From the NCBI RefSeq assembly GCF_044377035.1, contig NZ_JBILJW010000005.1, positions 1-64,000 of the forward strand: a stretch of DNA of 64,000 nucleotides, read 5' to 3'. Under the pieces are notes generated by a model. It was not told the DNA's origin. It saw nothing but the letters and a program-made list of their open reading frames with translations, and ran no database searches. Origin of the DNA: Silanimonas sp044377035 (GTDB lineage Bacteria > Pseudomonadota > Gammaproteobacteria > Xanthomonadales > Xanthomonadaceae). The translations under genes were made by a program, and so were the position numbers. How positions within the stretch are numbered: the stretch's first letter is position 1; each line of letters begins with the position of its first letter. Below, one piece after another: positions 1 through 8,445 of the stretch.

Positions 1-609
1 CACGCCAGTGGTGGTCTCTTCCGAGACGCCCTTCCAGTCTTTGACCACATTGGTCCAGAAGCCGGGGCGCTCCTTGGCCACGCGCTTCAACAGGTTCTTG
101 ATGACCTGCTCTTCGTGCGAACCCGAAGCCGAGTTCACCCAGGTGCTGTCGCCTTGCTCAAGCTCGTAGCCCTTGTGGATCAGCAGCGTCACGTCGCCGC
201 CATCGTCCACCACCAGCTCCGGGCCTTTGCCGCCCGGGAAGCTCACGGCATCGAGCGTGCAGTCCCAGTATTCCTCGAGCGTTTCGCCCTTCCACGCGAA
301 GACGGGCGTGCCCGACTTGGCGATGGCGGCGGCGGCGTGGTCCTGCGTCGAGAAGATGTTGCACGAAGCCCAGCGCACGTCGGCGCCCAGGTCCTTCAGC
401 GTCTCGATCAGCACGGCCGTCTGGATCGTCATGTGCAGCGAGCCGGTCACGCGCACGCCCTTCAGCGGCTGCGCGGGGGCGTACTTCTTGCGGATCGACA
501 TCAGGCCGGGCATTTCCTGCTCGGCGATATCGAGTTCCTTGCGGCCCCAATCGGCCAGCGAGATATCGGCGACCTTGTAGTCGACGGGGAGGTTCACGAC
601 AGCATTCAT
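1..609 (-). CDS. ahcY: S-adenosylhomocysteine hydrolase, N-terminal part (cut by window edge)
   Basis: Hydrolyses S-adenosylhomocysteine to adenosine and homocysteine, relieving product inhibition of methyltransferases. 203 codons are visible, starting at ATG 609-607; the gene runs off the left edge, so the NAD-binding domain is missing here only because of the window. Visible family signatures are VADISLADWGRKEL near the start, GSLHMTIQTAVLIETL, RWASCNIFSTQDHAAAA and the EEYWDCT segment of the substrate domain. An SAH riboswitch lies in its leader. The nearby metK supplies the other end of the methyl cycle, but the two are not one transcription unit because an opposite-strand gene lies between them. 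Identity is very secure. Confidence 0.97.
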   Translation of the reverse strand, partial: MNAVVNLPVDYKVADISLADWGRKELDIAEQEMPGLMSIRKKYAPAQPLKGVRVTGSLHMTIQTAVLIETLKDLGADVRWASCNIFSTQDHAAAAIAKSGTPVFAWKGETLEEYWDCTLDAVSFPGGKGPELVVDDGGDVTLLIHKGYELEQGDSTWVNSASGSHEEQVIKNLLKRVAKERPGFWTNVVKDWKGVSEETTTGV

Positions 610-654
610 TTTGGATCTCCGGGATTTGCGTCCGCGCGGTGCGCGGGGCGGTGG

Positions 655-752
655 TGGCAAATCGGGCGCGGTTTCAAGGGTGTCTGTCCGATGGGACGTC
701 CGCCGAGCCTGAGCCTGGCGTGGTGCCTGGCATGCAGCGCCCCTCGGCGGGA
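655..752 (-). promoter_or_regulatory. SAH riboswitch (ahcY RNA motif)
   Basis: Read on the minus strand, the leader begins with CCGCCGAG (750-743), followed at once by GGGCGCTGCA (742-733). The closing strand CTCGGCGG (707-700) pairs perfectly with it over 8 bp (P1) and is preceded by CAGG. Downstream AACCGCGCCC contains GCGCCC (669-664), the exact complement of GGGCGC (742-737), matching the pseudoknot of the SAH riboswitch. Both order and sequence fit the known ahcY motif (GAGGAGCGCUGC ... CCAGGCUCGG ... AACGGCGCU). A -10 box TAAAAT (766-761, minus) would place the transcript start just before P1. The family activates ahcY when SAH accumulates. Confidence 0.88.
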
Positions 753-832
753 GCGGCCAGATTTTAGCGCCTTCAGGCGACGGCGGCATGAAACCCGCAT
801 TGCCGGGCTGTGAGGCCCGCTACACTTCCCGG

Positions 833-2047
833 ATGCGGATCGGCATTGATTTCGGCACCAGCTATTCCGCTGCGGCGGCATGCATTGAAGGCAAGCTCCG
901 GCCTGTGCGCTTCGGCGATGCGCAGCAGTTCCGCACGGCCGTGTACTTCCCCGAGCACATGCCCGATGGCGACAGCGTGCGGCGACACCGCGACGGCTCG
1001 GTGGCCACGGCGAGCCAAGTGGCCGAGGCGCTGTTCGGCGACGAGGCGATCGAGGCGTATCTGCTGGAAGGCGACGGCCATCTGGTCGAATCGCCTAAGT
1101 CCATGCTCGGCTACCAGTTGCACCCGAGAGCGAAGGACACGATTGCGGCGATTTGCGCCCGCATTCTTGGGCATATCCGCGAGCAGGCCAGCGCACAGTT
1201 CGGCACCGAGGTGCGCGAAGCGGTGTTGGGTCGGCCGGTGCACTTCCGTAGCTCCATGGGCGAGGCCGGCGAAGTGCAGGCCTTGGCCTTGCTGCGGGAG
1301 GCTGCGGCGGTGGCCGGCTTCCAGGCAGTGGAGTTTCTGGAAGAGCCCGTGGCTGCGGCGCTTCAGCACCATGCGGCGAGCGCGCAGCGGCACACCGCCC
1401 TGGTGTTCGACATCGGCGGTGGCACCACCGACATTGCCTGGGGTGAACTGGGCGGCAAGGAAGCGCCCCGCATCCTTGGCAGCTGGGGCGTGGGCTTGGG
1501 CGGCACGGATTTCGACTTGGCCCTGAGCTTGGATCGCGCCATGCCGCTGTTCGGCCGGGGCTTGAGCCGCGTGCCGAATCATCATTTCGTCGAAGCCGCG
1601 ATGGTGCAGGACTTGCCGCGCCAGCGCAGTTTTCGCAAGCACGATTACGACGAAGCGCCCGAGCCTTTCCGCTCGCGATTGATGGCTCTCCAGGCCGAGG
1701 GTGCACCCACACGCCTGCATCGCGACATCGAGGGCTTGAAGGTGCGCTTGAGTGACGCCGGTGCGGCAGCCTTCGCTCTGGATTGGATCGAGACCGGTCT
1801 CGGTGTGGAGGCCACTCGAGAGCAGTTAGCCGAAGCCGCCGAAGCGCCGCTGCGTCGCATGCGCGCGCTGTTGGAACAGATTCGCGACGAACGCGGATTG
1901 CCCGATGCCGTCGTGCTGACCGGCGGCATGTCGCGCTCGCCTTTGCTGCGCGCGCTGGCGAGCGAAGTCTTTGCCGGTGTGCCGCAAGTGGCGGGCGAAG
2001 CGTCGTTGGGCGTGGTTTCGGGCTTGGCGAGGGCGGCGGCCGAATAG
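833..2047 (+). CDS. Hsp70-like (YegD-type) ATPase-domain protein
   Basis: Actin/Hsp70-fold ATPase lacking the DnaK peptide-binding domain. 404 aa from ATG 833. Visible motifs are RIGIDFGTSYSAAA (phosphate 1) at residues 2-15, FDIGGGTTDIAWG (phosphate 2) near 190, LEEPVAAALQHH in the middle and VVLTGGMSRSPLLRAL (adenosine loop) near 360. The length is close to E. coli YegD. A longer start at 788 is possible but removes the best fit: the hexamer TACACT (821-826) sits 6 nt before ATG 833, suggesting a leaderless transcript. Function is unknown; members are assumed to be chaperone-like. It lies convergent to metK and divergent from ahcY. Confidence 0.85.
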   Translation: MRIGIDFGTSYSAAAACIEGKLRPVRFGDAQQFRTAVYFPEHMPDGDSVRRHRDGSVATASQVAEALFGDEAIEAYLLEGDGHLVESPKSMLGYQLHPRAKDTIAAICARILGHIREQASAQFGTEVREAVLGRPVHFRSSMGEAGEVQALALLREAAAVAGFQAVEFLEEPVAAALQHHAASAQRHTALVFDIGGGTTDIAWGELGGKEAPRILGSWGVGLGGTDFDLALSLDRAMPLFGRGLSRVPNHHFVEAAMVQDLPRQRSFRKHDYDEAPEPFRSRLMALQAEGAPTRLHRDIEGLKVRLSDAGAAAFALDWIETGLGVEATREQLAEAAEAPLRRMRALLEQIRDERGLPDAVVLTGGMSRSPLLRALASEVFAGVPQVAGEASLGVVSGLARAAAE

Positions 2048-2075
2048 CCGACGGCCCGCTTGCGCGGGCCGTCGG
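2048..2075. terminator. Strong hairpin between convergent genes
   Basis: A perfect 12-bp stem, CCGACGGCCCGC (2048-2059) with GCGGGCCGTCGG (2064-2075), and a TTGC loop directly follow the Hsp70-like stop codon and precede the metK stop. There is no clear T-run, so it may work as a bidirectional hairpin block. Confidence 0.6.
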
Positions 2076-2111
2076 GTGGTGCGAGGCAGGGCGGCGTTCG
2101 CCGCGCCGGCC

Positions 2112-3353
2112 TTACTTCTTCTTCGACTTCGTCTTGCCAGCCTTGTTGAGGCCCGCCGCGTCCTTCAGCGCTTCGGCGCGGTCGGTCTTTTCCCACGAGA
2201 AGGCGGTGGCGGTCTTCTTCTTGCCGTCGGCGCCCGTGTAGGTCACTTCCTTCGGCTTGCGGCCGAAGTGGCCGTAGCTGGCGGTGGCCTGGTAGATCGG
2301 GTGCTCGAGGTCCAGCATCTTGGTGATGCCGTACGGGCGCAGGTCGAAGTTGGCGCGGATCAGCTTCTCGATGACGGCGTCATCGACCACGCCGGTGCCG
2401 AACGTCGTCACCGAGATCGAGGTCGGCTCGGCCACGCCGATGGCGTACGAGACCTGCACTTCGCACTTGCGGGCGAGGCCGGCGGCGACGATGTTCTTGG
2501 CGACGTAGCGCGCCGCGTAGGCGGCCGAACGGTCGACCTTCGACGGGTCCTTGCCCGAGAACGCACCACCGCCGTGCCTCGCCATGCCACCGTAGGAATC
2601 AACAATAATCTTGCGGCCAGTCAGGCCGCAGTCGCCCACCGGGCCGCCGATGACGAACTTGCCGGTCGGGTTGATGTGCATCTTCGACTTCGGCAGCTTC
2701 GCCAGCCACTCCTTCGGCAGCACCGGCTTGAAGATGTGCTCGATGACGCCTTCGATGATGTCCTTCTGCTTCACGCCCTCGTCGTGCTGCGTCGACAGCA
2801 CCACGGCGTCGAGGCCGAGGATGGTGTTGCCGTCGTAGCGCAGGGTGACCTGCGACTTCGCGTCCGGGCGCAGCCACTTCAGCTTGCCGCTCTTGCGGAC
2901 CTTGGCCTGCTGCTCGACCAGACGGTGCGAGTAGTAGATCGGCGCCGGCATGAATTCCGGGGCTTCGTCGCAGGCGTAGCCGAACATCAGGCCCTGGTCG
3001 CCCGCGCCTTGTTCTTCCGGCTTCTTGCGGTCGACGCCCTGGTTGATGTCCGGCGACTGCTTGCCGAGCATGTTGATGATCGCGCAGGTGTGGCCGTCGA
3101 AGCCGACTTCGGAATTGTTGTAGCCGATGCCGTTGATGACGTTGCGCGCGAGCGCCTCGATGTCGACCCACGCGGAGGTGGTGACTTCGCCGGCGACGAT
3201 GGCCGCACCGGTCTTCACCATCGTTTCGCAAGCGACGCGGGCGCGCGGGTCCTGCGCGATGATCGCGTCGAGCACGGCATCGGAGATCTGGTCGGCGATC
3301 TTGTCCGGATGGCCTTCCGACACCGACTCCGAGGTGAAGAGGTAGCTGCTCAT
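2112..3353 (-). CDS. metK: S-adenosylmethionine synthetase
   Basis: Makes S-adenosylmethionine from methionine and ATP in the cytoplasm. 413 aa, slightly longer than the usual 380-400 because of a lysine-rich C-terminal tail ending KAGKTKSKKK. Signatures in order: SYLFTSESVSEGHPDKIADQ at the N-terminus (ATP and Mg binding), GAGDQGLMFGYA (signature 1) about residue 120, GDCGLTGRKIIVDSYGG about residue 240 and GGGAFSGKDPSKVDRS (signature 2, P-loop-like). The start is ATG 3353. AAGGGA in the leader is a modest ribosome-binding site. I see no convincing SAM riboswitch upstream. Confidence 0.98.
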   Translation of the reverse strand: MSSYLFTSESVSEGHPDKIADQISDAVLDAIIAQDPRARVACETMVKTGAAIVAGEVTTSAWVDIEALARNVINGIGYNNSEVGFDGHTCAIINMLGKQSPDINQGVDRKKPEEQGAGDQGLMFGYACDEAPEFMPAPIYYSHRLVEQQAKVRKSGKLKWLRPDAKSQVTLRYDGNTILGLDAVVLSTQHDEGVKQKDIIEGVIEHIFKPVLPKEWLAKLPKSKMHINPTGKFVIGGPVGDCGLTGRKIIVDSYGGMARHGGGAFSGKDPSKVDRSAAYAARYVAKNIVAAGLARKCEVQVSYAIGVAEPTSISVTTFGTGVVDDAVIEKLIRANFDLRPYGITKMLDLEHPIYQATASYGHFGRKPKEVTYTGADGKKKTATAFSWEKTDRAEALKDAAGLNKAGKTKSKKK

Positions 3354-3585
3354 TTCGTCTTATATCCCTTGATTCGGATGGAAAGATGGGCGGCGGATGA
3401 TACACCCCCGCGCCCCGGGGTGCATCTTGGTCCCGGACGCGTTGCCGATGGTTAAGCGGGTGCGACGCGTCGGCCCCGGTGCGCCGTGGTTCGCCGGGAT
3501 CGAGTCACGCGGATGAAACCGCAGGGAAACGAGGGCGTCGCGAAGGGTCGCCAGCATTGCGCAAACCACCGCGGAGCCCCCAAGG

Positions 3586-5352
3586 GTGATCCAGCTCGAA
3601 CAGCGTCTCGTTGAACGTTACCCCCACTGGTTCGAGGGGCCCAAGGCCGTCTTCGCGCAGGGCCTCGCGCGCTCGATCGCGAAGTTCGGGAAGCTCGACG
3701 ACATCAACGCCTGGCTGGCCGCGAACGGCCACCGCACCGGCTTCGATTTCGTCGAAGGCGTGCTAGACCACTTCGGCACGCGCTACACGGTCGACCAGGT
3801 CGAGCGCGGCCGCATCCCGCAGACGGGCCGGGTGATCATCGTCGCCAACCACCCGCTGGGGGCACTCGATTCGCTGGCCTTGCTGCATCTGGTCGGCACG
3901 GTCCGCCGCGACGTGCGCATCCTCGCCAACGACCTGCTGATGGAGTTCGAGGGCTTGCGCGAGCTGCTGCTGCCGCTGCGCATCCTCGGGGGCAAGCCCA
4001 GCGCCGAGAGCCTGAAGGCCGTGACGGTCGCGCTCGAGGCGGAGCAGGCGGTCATCGTCTTCCCGGCCGGTGAGGTGGCGCGCTTCGGTTGGCGCGGCGT
4101 GCAGGACGGCCGCTGGCGTGCCGGCTTCGTCAAGTTCGCGCGCGAGAGCGGCGCGCCGGTGCTGCCGGTGCGCATCAAGGCGAAGAACTCCGCGCTGTTC
4201 TACGGGCTTTCCAGCCTCTACAAGCCGGTGGGGACGGCCCTGCTGCCGCGCGAGATCTTCAAGGCGCGCGGCCTGCGCATCGACTTGCGCATTGGCCTGC
4301 CGCGACGGATCGATGCGGATGCCATCGAGAGCGGAGGCCTGGACACCGCCAAGGCCCTGGCCTCGATGCGCCAGGCCCTGCAGGCCATCGGCACACGCAA
4401 GGAGACGGCGCCGCCCGACCCGATGCCTCTGGCGCACGCGGTGGATCGCGGTGCGCTGCGCGCCGAAGTGCTCGCCCTGCGCGAGTTGGGCCGCACGCCG
4501 GACGGCAAGCAGATCCGCGTCGGGCGCCTGCGCGCCGACAGCCTGCTGTTGCGCGAACTCGGCCGCCTGCGCGAGCAGAGCTTCCGCGCGGTGGGCGAGG
4601 GCACGGGCCGCGCCGTCGATGTCGATGCCTACGACACCTGGTACGAGCACATCGTGCTGTGGGATGCCGAGGCGCTGCAGATCGCCGGTGCCTATCGCGT
4701 CTGCCGCGGTGCGGACGTGCTTGCTGCGCGCGGCTTGAAGGGCCTGTACACCGCCACCCTGTTCGACTTCGGGCCGGAGGCTCAGGCGCATGTCGCCGAA
4801 GGCATGGAGCTCGGCCGCAGCTTCGTGGCGCCGGCGTACTGGGGCTCGCGCAGCCTCGACTACCTGTGGATCGGCATCGGTGCCTACCTGCGCGCGCATC
4901 CCGACGTGCGCTACCTGTTCGGGCCGGTGTCCATCAGCGCCGAGCTGCCGATCGCGGCCCGTGAGCAGCTGGTCGCCTACTACGGCCAGCACTACGGCGC
5001 GCCGGGCGTGTTGGCCCCGGTCGAGGCCGCGCCGCCGGCACGTGCGCGGCGACCGTTCCAGTTCCTCGCCGGCGCCCCCTGCTATCGCGGGCTGGACGCC
5101 GAGCAGAGCTTCCGGGTGCTGCGGGCCAACCTCGACGCCCTCGGGGCGAAAGTGCCTGTGCTCTACAAGCAGTACACCGAGCTGTGCGAGCCGGGTGGCG
5201 CGCGCTTCCTCGCCTTCGGGGTCGATCCGGACTTCGCCAACTGCGTGGACGGCCTGATCGAAGTGGACCTGCAGCGCATCAAGCCGAAGAAATTCCAGCG
5301 CTACATCGCCGGCGACGCCGCGGCGATGCCGACCCGGGAGGAGGCCGCATGA
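3586..5352 (+). CDS. Fusion acyltransferase: PlsC-type domain plus OlsB/hemolysin-like GNAT domain
   Basis: Predicted two-domain lipid acyltransferase, 588 aa, GTG start. Residues about 60-260 form a PlsC-type O-acyltransferase: NHPLGALD (His89, Asp95 of the HX4D-like motif) and FPAGEVAR (159-166). Residues about 290-480 resemble the OlsB/hemolysin N-acyltransferase family (RVGRLRADSLLLRELGRLR, MELGRSFVAPAYWGSRSLDYLW, YLFGPVSIS). The same domain order is known in OlsF, a bifunctional enzyme making ornithine lipids, so ornithine or another aminolipid is the best guess; substrate is not shown by sequence. It overlaps the next gene by 4 bp (ATGA), an LpxH-like phosphatase, which supports an envelope-lipid role. 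Confidence 0.8.
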   Translation: MIQLEQRLVERYPHWFEGPKAVFAQGLARSIAKFGKLDDINAWLAANGHRTGFDFVEGVLDHFGTRYTVDQVERGRIPQTGRVIIVANHPLGALDSLALLHLVGTVRRDVRILANDLLMEFEGLRELLLPLRILGGKPSAESLKAVTVALEAEQAVIVFPAGEVARFGWRGVQDGRWRAGFVKFARESGAPVLPVRIKAKNSALFYGLSSLYKPVGTALLPREIFKARGLRIDLRIGLPRRIDADAIESGGLDTAKALASMRQALQAIGTRKETAPPDPMPLAHAVDRGALRAEVLALRELGRTPDGKQIRVGRLRADSLLLRELGRLREQSFRAVGEGTGRAVDVDAYDTWYEHIVLWDAEALQIAGAYRVCRGADVLAARGLKGLYTATLFDFGPEAQAHVAEGMELGRSFVAPAYWGSRSLDYLWIGIGAYLRAHPDVRYLFGPVSISAELPIAAREQLVAYYGQHYGAPGVLAPVEAAPPARARRPFQFLAGAPCYRGLDAEQSFRVLRANLDALGAKVPVLYKQYTELCEPGGARFLAFGVDPDFANCVDGLIEVDLQRIKPKKFQRYIAGDAAAMPTREEAA

Positions 5353-6215
5353 GCACCGCCACGTTGAAGCCCACGGGCTCCTCCCCGCGCCGCCGTGCGG
5401 CCTTCATCTCCGACGTCCATCTCGGTGCGGCGCACTGCCACGCCGAAGAGCTGGCCGCCTTCTTGGGCACGCTGGACGTCGAGCGCCTGTACCTCGTCGG
5501 CGACATCGTCGACCTGTGGTGGATGTCGGCCAAACGCGCGGCCTGGGGCCACGGACAGAACCACGTCGTCGAAGCCCTGCATCGGCTGCGCGCTGCAGGC
5601 ACCGAGCTGATCTACGTGCCGGGCAACCACGACCGGCCCATCCGCCGCTTCTGCGGCTTGATGCTGCCGCGCATGAGCGTGCGTCGCCGCGTGATCCACA
5701 CCACCGCCGACGGCCGCCGCCTGCTGGTGGTGCATGGCGACGACTACGACAGCGCCACGCAGTTCGGCGGGTTCCAGGAGGAACTCGGTGACTGGCTGTA
5801 CGAGCGCATCCTCACCGGCAACCGCATCGCCAACGCGCTGCGTCGCCGCTTCGGGTTGCGCTACTGGTCGCTGGCGGATTTCCTGAAGCGCCAGAGCGGC
5901 GCGGCCGAGCGCTACATCGCGCGGTTCATCGAGGCAGGGCTCGATGACGTGCGTCGCCGCGGCCTCGACGGCATCGTTTGCGGCCACATCCATCGTCCGG
6001 CGCTGTTTGAGCGCGATGGCCTCGTGTACGCCAACGACGGCGACTGGGTGGAAAGCCTGACGGCGCTGGTGGAAGACCGCGACGGCACGCTGCGTCTGCT
6101 CGACCACCGTGGCGAAACGCTGAAGCGACTCGGGCCCAAGGTCTGCTGGATCGACGAGCGCCGCGAGGTGCCGGCCCGTGCGGCCGCGCCCGAACCGCTC
6201 CACGAAGCTGCCTGA
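5349..6215 (+). CDS. LpxH-like metallophosphoesterase (UDP-2,3-diacylglucosamine diphosphatase family)
   Basis: Calcineurin-like phosphoesterase, 288 aa from ATG 5349, which overlaps the previous stop codon. The metal-site motifs are all present: SDVHLG (Asp22, His24), GDIVD (Asp52), GNHD (Asn93, His94), VHGDDYD and CGHIHRP. The pattern with GDIVDLWW and GDDYD is that of LpxH-related diacylglucosamine pyrophosphatases, but LpxH paralogues with other substrates are common, and coupling to a PlsC/OlsB-like gene leaves another phospholipid-type substrate possible. Cytoplasmic; no signal peptide. Confidence 0.82.
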   Translation: MSTATLKPTGSSPRRRAAFISDVHLGAAHCHAEELAAFLGTLDVERLYLVGDIVDLWWMSAKRAAWGHGQNHVVEALHRLRAAGTELIYVPGNHDRPIRRFCGLMLPRMSVRRRVIHTTADGRRLLVVHGDDYDSATQFGGFQEELGDWLYERILTGNRIANALRRRFGLRYWSLADFLKRQSGAAERYIARFIEAGLDDVRRRGLDGIVCGHIHRPALFERDGLVYANDGDWVESLTALVEDRDGTLRLLDHRGETLKRLGPKVCWIDERREVPARAAAPEPLHEAA

Positions 6216-6295
6216 ACCGGTCGAGGAACGCTGCTGTCTGAACCAAACGGGGCAGCACTCACCTTGCGCGCACGGATCGTGCTTACGCTTGTCGC

Positions 6296-7387
6296 ATGGA
6301 TTCCTTGAGCCAACTCGTCCTCGGCGCCGCCGTCGCCGCGGCCTGCGTGCCCGCCCGCCATCGCCGCAAGGCGCTCCTCGTCGGTGCGGCCCTCGGCACG
6401 CTGCCCGACCTCGACGTGCTGATCGACTACGGCGATGCGGTCAGCAACATGACCTTCCACCGCGGCTTCAGCCACTCGCTGTTCGTGCTGCCGATCGTTG
6501 CGCTGCTGCTGTGGGCCGTGTTGCGCCGGTTCTGGCCTCCCGTGCGCGAAGCGCCCCGGTCTTGGGGCTGGGCGATCCTCTTGCCGCTGGTCACGCACCC
6601 CTTGCTCGATGCCCTCACCGTTTACGGGACGCAGCTGTTCTGGCCGCTCACGACCCCGCCGGTGATGGGCGGCAGCCTGTTCATCATCGACCCGCTCTAC
6701 ACCCTGCCGCTGCTCGTGGCCGTCCTTGTCGCCGCCTTCGCCGGTGAAGCGCGCCGTGGCGGTACCGCGGTGGTGGTCGGCCTCGCACTGAGCACCGGCT
6801 ACGCGGGCTGGAGCCTCGTCGCGCAGCGGCACGTTGACGCCATCGCCGCCGAGAGCCTGCGCGACACGCCGCATGCCGATGCGCCGCGATTCGTGGTGGC
6901 GATGCCCTTCACCACGCTCGCGTGGCGAGTGGTGGTGGTGACGCCGAAGGGCTATCTCGAAGGCGAGCGCTCGCTGGTGGCCGACGGCGGGCCCATCGGC
7001 TTCATCGAGCACCGTTTCGACCGCCGTCTGCTGGAGGACGCGGGCGGGCTGTGGGCGGTGCAGCGGCTGCTGTGGTTCAGCCACGGCTTCCAGCGTGTGG
7101 ACGTGGTCGATGGCGAGCTTCGCCTCGCCGACCTTCGCATGGGCCAGCACCCCACCTTCTTCTTCACCCACGTGGTGGGGCGCCACGAGTGCGGGGCGTG
7201 GGTGCCCGCGGACAACCGCCAGATCGAACAGCCGCGCGTGCGCGAGGGCCAATTGGCCGGGCTGTGGCGCCGCGTGTGGTTTGGCGAGCCGATCCCCGGC
7301 ACGCCCTTCGCCGAGCGCGCGTCTGCGCGTGCTCAGGCCGCGGAGGCGAAGTCCGGCGCGACGCCGGCGACCAGCGCGTCGAAGTAG
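6296..7387 (+). CDS. YdjM/DUF457-like membrane-bound metal-dependent hydrolase
   Basis: 363 aa with several N-terminal membrane segments. Residues 1-75 carry MDSLSQLVLGAAVAAA, the acidic GTLPDLDVLIDYGD and FHRGFSHSLFVLP, the Asp/His pattern of the YdjM (LexA-binding, membrane-bound metal-dependent hydrolase) family; THPLLDALTVYG follows. The C-terminal half (about 180-363) is a soluble region typical of the longer proteobacterial members. Exact activity is unknown. The hexamer TACGCT (6284-6289) lies 6 nt before ATG, so a leaderless start is possible. Its last 55 bp overlap dusB, which runs in the opposite direction. Confidence 0.78.
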   Translation: MDSLSQLVLGAAVAAACVPARHRRKALLVGAALGTLPDLDVLIDYGDAVSNMTFHRGFSHSLFVLPIVALLLWAVLRRFWPPVREAPRSWGWAILLPLVTHPLLDALTVYGTQLFWPLTTPPVMGGSLFIIDPLYTLPLLVAVLVAAFAGEARRGGTAVVVGLALSTGYAGWSLVAQRHVDAIAAESLRDTPHADAPRFVVAMPFTTLAWRVVVVTPKGYLEGERSLVADGGPIGFIEHRFDRRLLEDAGGLWAVQRLLWFSHGFQRVDVVDGELRLADLRMGQHPTFFFTHVVGRHECGAWVPADNRQIEQPRVREGQLAGLWRRVWFGEPIPGTPFAERASARAQAAEAKSGATPATSASK

Positions 7388-8331
7388 TCGCGCGTCAGGG
7401 CGATCTGCCGCTCGCCGGTCTCGGCGGCGTTCACCACGGTGCGGAAGGCAGCCTGCTCGGGGTGGTCCTTGGCGTACCAGCCGAGATGCTTGCGGGCGAT
7501 GCGCACGCCCTGCGGCGCGCCGTAGAACGCGTGCAGGTGCTCGAGGTGACCGATCAGCACGTCGCGCACCTCGGCCAGCGTGACCGGCGGCAGCTCGGTG
7601 CCGGTGGCGAGGTAATGCGCGATCTCGCGGAAGATCCATGGCCGGCCCTGCGCGGCGCGGCCCACCATCACCGCATCGGCGCCAGTGGCCTCGAGCACCG
7701 CTTTCGCCTTGCGCGGCGAGGTGACGTCGCCGTTGGCGATCACCGGAATGCGCACGGCGGATTTCACCGCGGCGATGGTGGCGTATTCGGCCTCGCCTTC
7801 GTAGAAGTCGTTGCGCGTGCGGCCGTGGATGGTCAGCGCGGCGATGCCACTTTGTTCCGCGATGCGCGCGATGGTGAGCGCATTGCGCGTCTCGCGGCAC
7901 CAGCCGGTGCGGATCTTCAGCGTCACCGGCACGTCCACCGCACCGACCACCGCCTCGAGGATGCGCGCCACCAGCGCCTCGTCGCGAAGCAGGGCCGAGC
8001 CCGCCGCGACGTTGCAGACCTTCTTGGCCGGGCAGCCCATGTTGATGTCTATGAGCTCGGCGCCATGCGCGGCGTTGTAGCGCGCGGCCTCGGCGAGCTG
8101 GCTGGGCTCGGTGCCCGCGATCTGCACCGAGACGGGTTCCGGTTCGCCGACGTGGTCCATGCGCCGCAGCGACTTCGGCGTGTTCCAGAAGCGGGGGTCG
8201 CTGGTGGTCATCTCGGAGACGCACAGGCCCGCGCCCAGACGCTTGCACAGCATCCGGAACGGCTTGTCGGTGACGCCGGCCATGGGGGCCAGCACCACCG
8301 GCGGGTCGATGCGGTAGGGGCCGATCTGCAT
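7333..8331 (-). CDS. dusB: tRNA-dihydrouridine synthase B
   Basis: FMN enzyme reducing uridine to dihydrouridine in the tRNA D-loop. 332 aa. Motifs: PPVVLAPMAGVTDKPFR at the N-terminus (FMN binding), INMGCPAKKVC with the catalytic Cys100 at the position known for DusB, LKIRTGW, IHGRTRNDFYEG, IPVIANGDVTSP and DAVMVGRAAQGRPWIF. The NMGCPAKKV form and length favour DusB over DusA/DusC. In many gammaproteobacteria fis follows dusB; here no fis follows, and the 3' end instead overlaps a convergent gene by 55 bp. Confidence 0.95.
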   Translation of the reverse strand: MQIGPYRIDPPVVLAPMAGVTDKPFRMLCKRLGAGLCVSEMTTSDPRFWNTPKSLRRMDHVGEPEPVSVQIAGTEPSQLAEAARYNAAHGAELIDINMGCPAKKVCNVAAGSALLRDEALVARILEAVVGAVDVPVTLKIRTGWCRETRNALTIARIAEQSGIAALTIHGRTRNDFYEGEAEYATIAAVKSAVRIPVIANGDVTSPRKAKAVLEATGADAVMVGRAAQGRPWIFREIAHYLATGTELPPVTLAEVRDVLIGHLEHLHAFYGAPQGVRIARKHLGWYAKDHPEQAAFRTVVNAAETGERQIALTRDYFDALVAGVAPDFASAA

Positions 8332-8445
8332 GCGCGCATTCTCGCAGGCCCGGACGTCAGGCGCAGGAACCCGGGCTGATCGTGGTCAAACGCCGGGGGG
8401 CGGTCCCGCGTCAGGATGGGGCATCGACGGAAAGGGAGCCGACCC

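Noticed and set aside
3354..3585. SAM riboswitch before metK
   Set aside because: The leader has a GC-rich hairpin but I could not match any SAM-class core.
5912..8248. 778-codon minus-strand ORF over the YdjM-like gene and dusB
   Set aside because: Out-of-frame shadow; dusB in another frame has all motifs.
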